Shown here one piece after another: positions 15,900-20,368 of a DNA stretch of 20,368 nt. Made by a program: the position numbers and the translations under genes. The first letter of the stretch is position 1. Every line of letters starts with the position of its first letter. The stretch comes from Fidelibacterota bacterium (lineage in GTDB: Bacteria > Marinisomatota > SORT01). The notes beneath the pieces are model-generated. The model was not told where the DNA came from, ran no database searches, and was given only the letters and a program-made list of their open reading frames with translations. The stretch spans positions 1 to 20,368 of the forward strand of contig JADFMS010000026.1 in assembly GCA_022563775.1 (NCBI GenBank), written 5' to 3'.

Positions 15900-16975
15900 A
15901 TGCATCTCGATAGAATGCGATTGTCAAATTTCAGAGTATACGAAAACTTCGAGACAGATTTCTCGAAATCATTAAATGTAATTACAGGCAATAACGGCGT
16001 AGGAAAATCCACAATTCTTGAGGCGGTTCACTATCTTTCGCTTACAAAGAGCTTCCGCTCGAATAAAGATGATGATGTGGTTAGGTTTAATTCCGATTTC
16101 TTTATGTCTACAGGTACGTTTATTTCTGACAACGGAGTAGATGATACTATCTTAGTATCTTTCTCAAGAGATACCGGAAAATCAGTTAAGAGTCAGGGGA
16201 AAAAGGTTAGCAGGTATAGCGATATAGTTGGAAGACACTCTATTGTGATGTTATCACCTGAAGATATGCTTGCCACTCTCAGCTCGCCTTCCGGACATAG
16301 ACGGTTTATGAATCTGACAATCTCGCAGGTGAATTCAAGCCACTTAAATAAACTGTTATCGTATAGGACGCTCCTGCGACAACGTAATTCCGCAATCGGG
16401 TTAGCCGCGTCCGGAAACAGGTCCGACGAAGAAACATTGGATGTAATAGAAGAGCAGCTTGGCGAGCTTTGCAATTCGATTATCAGCGATAGAAACGACT
16501 TTATAGAAAAAATATCTCCGGAATTTGAAACGATATTTAGCGCGCTTAACGAAGGCAAAAAAGAAGGAACGATTGCGTATAATCCATCTATGAGAGGAAA
16601 TAAAGAAGAGCTGTTAAGATTATTCAGAGAACGAAGATCGTCAGATTATGAGAGCGGATATACCGTAAGGGGTCCGCATAGAGACAGTCTTTCATTTAAC
16701 ATCGACGGCAGGCAACTAAAAAAATTCGGCTCAAAGGGCGAAAATAAAATTTTCTTGGTCGCCTTGAAATTGGCACAGGGAAACTATACAGCTGAAATAT
16801 CCGGGGTTAAACCGATCTACCTTCTCGATGATATTTTCATGGAGCTCGACAGGAACCGGGCACTGAAGACAATGGAATACATAAATAATGTCGGTCAGGT
16901 AATAATTACTACTACTGATTTTGAGGAATGGTCTGAATTGGTAAACACCGATGTAAATATTATCGGGCTGTCCTG

Positions 16976-16976
<1 letters not shown>
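15900..16976 (+). CDS. recF: DNA replication and repair protein RecF
   Basis: An SMC/ABC-type ATPase that works with RecO and RecR to load RecA at single-strand gaps. The start is taken at ATG 15900 (358 aa), giving the typical opening MHLDRMRLSNFRVYENF; the GTG directly before it is a possible but less likely alternative. Walker A is GNNGVGKST (30-38), followed by the family stretch ILEAVHYLSLTKSFR. The C-terminal part has the ABC-type Walker B, YLLDDIFMELD, with Asp310-Asp311. Its length is normal for the family. The stop overlaps the next gene's ATG as TGATG, so translation of the DUF721 gene is probably coupled. No strong Shine-Dalgarno is seen. Confidence 0.96.
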
Positions 16977-19179
<2,203 letters not shown>

Positions 19180-19196
19180 GGGAACGCCAATAAGAA

Positions 19197-20368
19197 ATGG
19201 CAATTAAAAGAGAAAAAATATTTCCCATAGATATCGTTGATGAGATGCGGAGCTCATACCTTGATTATTCGATGTCCGTAATTGTGTCACGAGCGCTCCC
19301 GGATGCACGTGACGGGCTGAAGCCGGTACACAGGCGTATACTGTACGGCATGGAAGATCTTGGCTTGAGAGCCAACAAGCCGTTTAAGAAATCCGCCAGA
19401 ATAGTGGGTGAAGTTTTGGGTAAATATCATCCGCATGGAGATACCGCGGTTTACGATTCACTCGTTCGCATGGCGCAGGATTTTTCATTGAGGTATCCTT
19501 TGATAAACGGCCAGGGGAATTTTGGGTCCGTTGACGGTGACGGCGCAGCGGCAATGAGATATACCGAAGCCAAGATGTTCAAGATCGCCGAGGAAATGCT
19601 TCGGGATATCGATAGAGATACTGTAAAATTCGTGCCTAATTTTGACGATAGTCTTCAAGAGCCGTCTGTCCTTCCTACAAGACTCCCGCAACTGCACATG
19701 AACGGATCGAGCGGGATAGCCGTAGGAATGGCAACAAATATCCCCCCTCATAACCTTAACGAAATCTCGAATGCGCTGATCGCAATTATAGACAACCCGG
19801 ACATTGAGTTAGAAGAAGTCATATCCCTCGTGAGCGGTCCGGATTTCCCGACAGGTGGAATAATATACGGCAAAAAGGGGATAGCGGAGGCTTATAAAAC
19901 AGGCAAGGGTTCGCTGAAGATTCGCGCAAGATTAAGTGTCGAAACCTCCAAGGGGGGGAAGGAATCGATCATAGTTTCAGAAATACCCTTTCAGGTAAAT
20001 AAATCCAACATGATAATGAAAATGGCAAATTTGGTTCGTGATAAGATTATAGAGGGTATTCGGGACATCCGGGATGAATCTGATAGGGACGGAATCAGGG
20101 TAGTAATCGATCTAAAAAAAGATGTCATACCTGATGTTATTATCAACCAGCTCTTCAAATACACACAGCTTCAAAACACTTTCGCGGTAAATTTCCTGGC
20201 GCTGGTAGATGGTCAGCCAAAAGTATTAAACCTCAAGGAGTCCCTCCTTCCGTTCATTGAATTCAGACACGAAGTGGTGTTGAGGAGAACCGAGTTTGAC
20301 AAAAAGAAAGCTGAAAAGAGGGCGCATATACTCGAGGGATTGAAAACCGCGCTGGATAATATCGATGC
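19197..20368 (+). CDS. gyrA: DNA gyrase subunit A (partial, 3' end outside window)
   Basis: The DNA-cleaving subunit of gyrase. Hand translation gives 390 open codons to the window end, covering the winged-helix, tower and part of the coiled-coil regions; the C-terminal DNA-wrapping domain is missing. The opening [17 protein letters not shown], the block [17 protein letters not shown], and the catalytic tyrosine in [11 protein letters not shown] (Tyr122, the E. coli number) are clear. The quinolone-determining positions are Thr83 and Asp87; threonine at 83 is a natural residue in some bacteria and not evidence of acquired resistance. The ATG has only a weak AAG-rich upstream sequence. A run of seven G (19952-19958) lies within the frame. 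Confidence 0.97.
   Translation, partial: MAIKREKIFPIDIVDEMRSSYLDYSMSVIVSRALPDARDGLKPVHRRILYGMEDLGLRANKPFKKSARIVGEVLGKYHPHGDTAVYDSLVRMAQDFSLRYPLINGQGNFGSVDGDGAAAMRYTEAKMFKIAEEMLRDIDRDTVKFVPNFDDSLQEPSVLPTRLPQLHMNGSSGIAVGMATNIPPHNLNEISNALIAIIDNPDIELEEVISLVSGPDFPTGGIIYGKKGIAEAYKTGKGSLKIRARLSVETSKGGKESIIVSEIPFQVNKSNMIMKMANLVRDKIIEGIRDIRDESDRDGIRVVIDLKKDVIPDVIINQLFKYTQLQNTFAVNFLALVDGQPKVLNLKESLLPFIEFRHEVVLRRTEFDKKKAEKRAHILEGLKTALDNID

Noticed and set aside
19443..19457. GyrA Thr83 as a quinolone-resistance mutation
   Set aside because: Threonine at this position is the natural residue in some bacteria, and nothing in the window shows an ancestral serine.

Overview
The window is a 20.4-kb stretch of bacterial chromosome made almost entirely of replication-origin-associated housekeeping genes. 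The organism is a diderm: YidC carries a large periplasmic domain, and there are a SurA-type chaperone and a lipoprotein foldase. Several traits point to the FCB superphylum, possibly Marinimicrobia/SAR406 or a relative. These are a long L34 tail reading [10 protein letters not shown], a lysine in place of the YidC groove arginine, a run of parvulin genes after mfd, and a short GyrB. This placement is inference from remembered family traits, not a search result.

Layout. dnaA (minus strand, C-terminus cut by the window start) is divergent from a plus-strand series across a 454-bp gap that contains a perfect DnaA box. First comes the classical block rpmH-rnpA-yidD-yidC-mnmE. A short gap with two parS sites and a promoter-like sequence separates it from mnmG-mfd. 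Three tightly packed parvulin-type foldase genes follow (a lipoprotein, a degenerate membrane-anchored member, and a SurA-like protein with two parvulin domains). A gene-free 349-bp segment of about 22% GC precedes the second classical block, dnaN-recF-dciA-gyrB-gyrA; gyrA is cut by the window end.

The products cover replication initiation (DnaA), the sliding clamp (DnaN), gap repair (RecF), probable helicase loading (DciA-like DUF721), supercoiling (GyrBA), transcription-coupled repair (Mfd), tRNA maturation and wobble-uridine modification (RnpA, MnmE, MnmG), membrane protein insertion (YidD, YidC) and envelope protein folding (the parvulins).

I found no defence system, mobile element, CRISPR array, tRNA or rRNA. 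The unusual content is in the arrangement and the non-coding DNA. dnaA and dnaN, usually adjacent, lie about 13.8 kb apart, giving two candidate origin regions that share a DnaA-box-like 9-mer. A pair of parS sites sits beside mnmG with no parAB nearby. The mnmG promoter and start look leaderless. Five genes appear to start with TTG.
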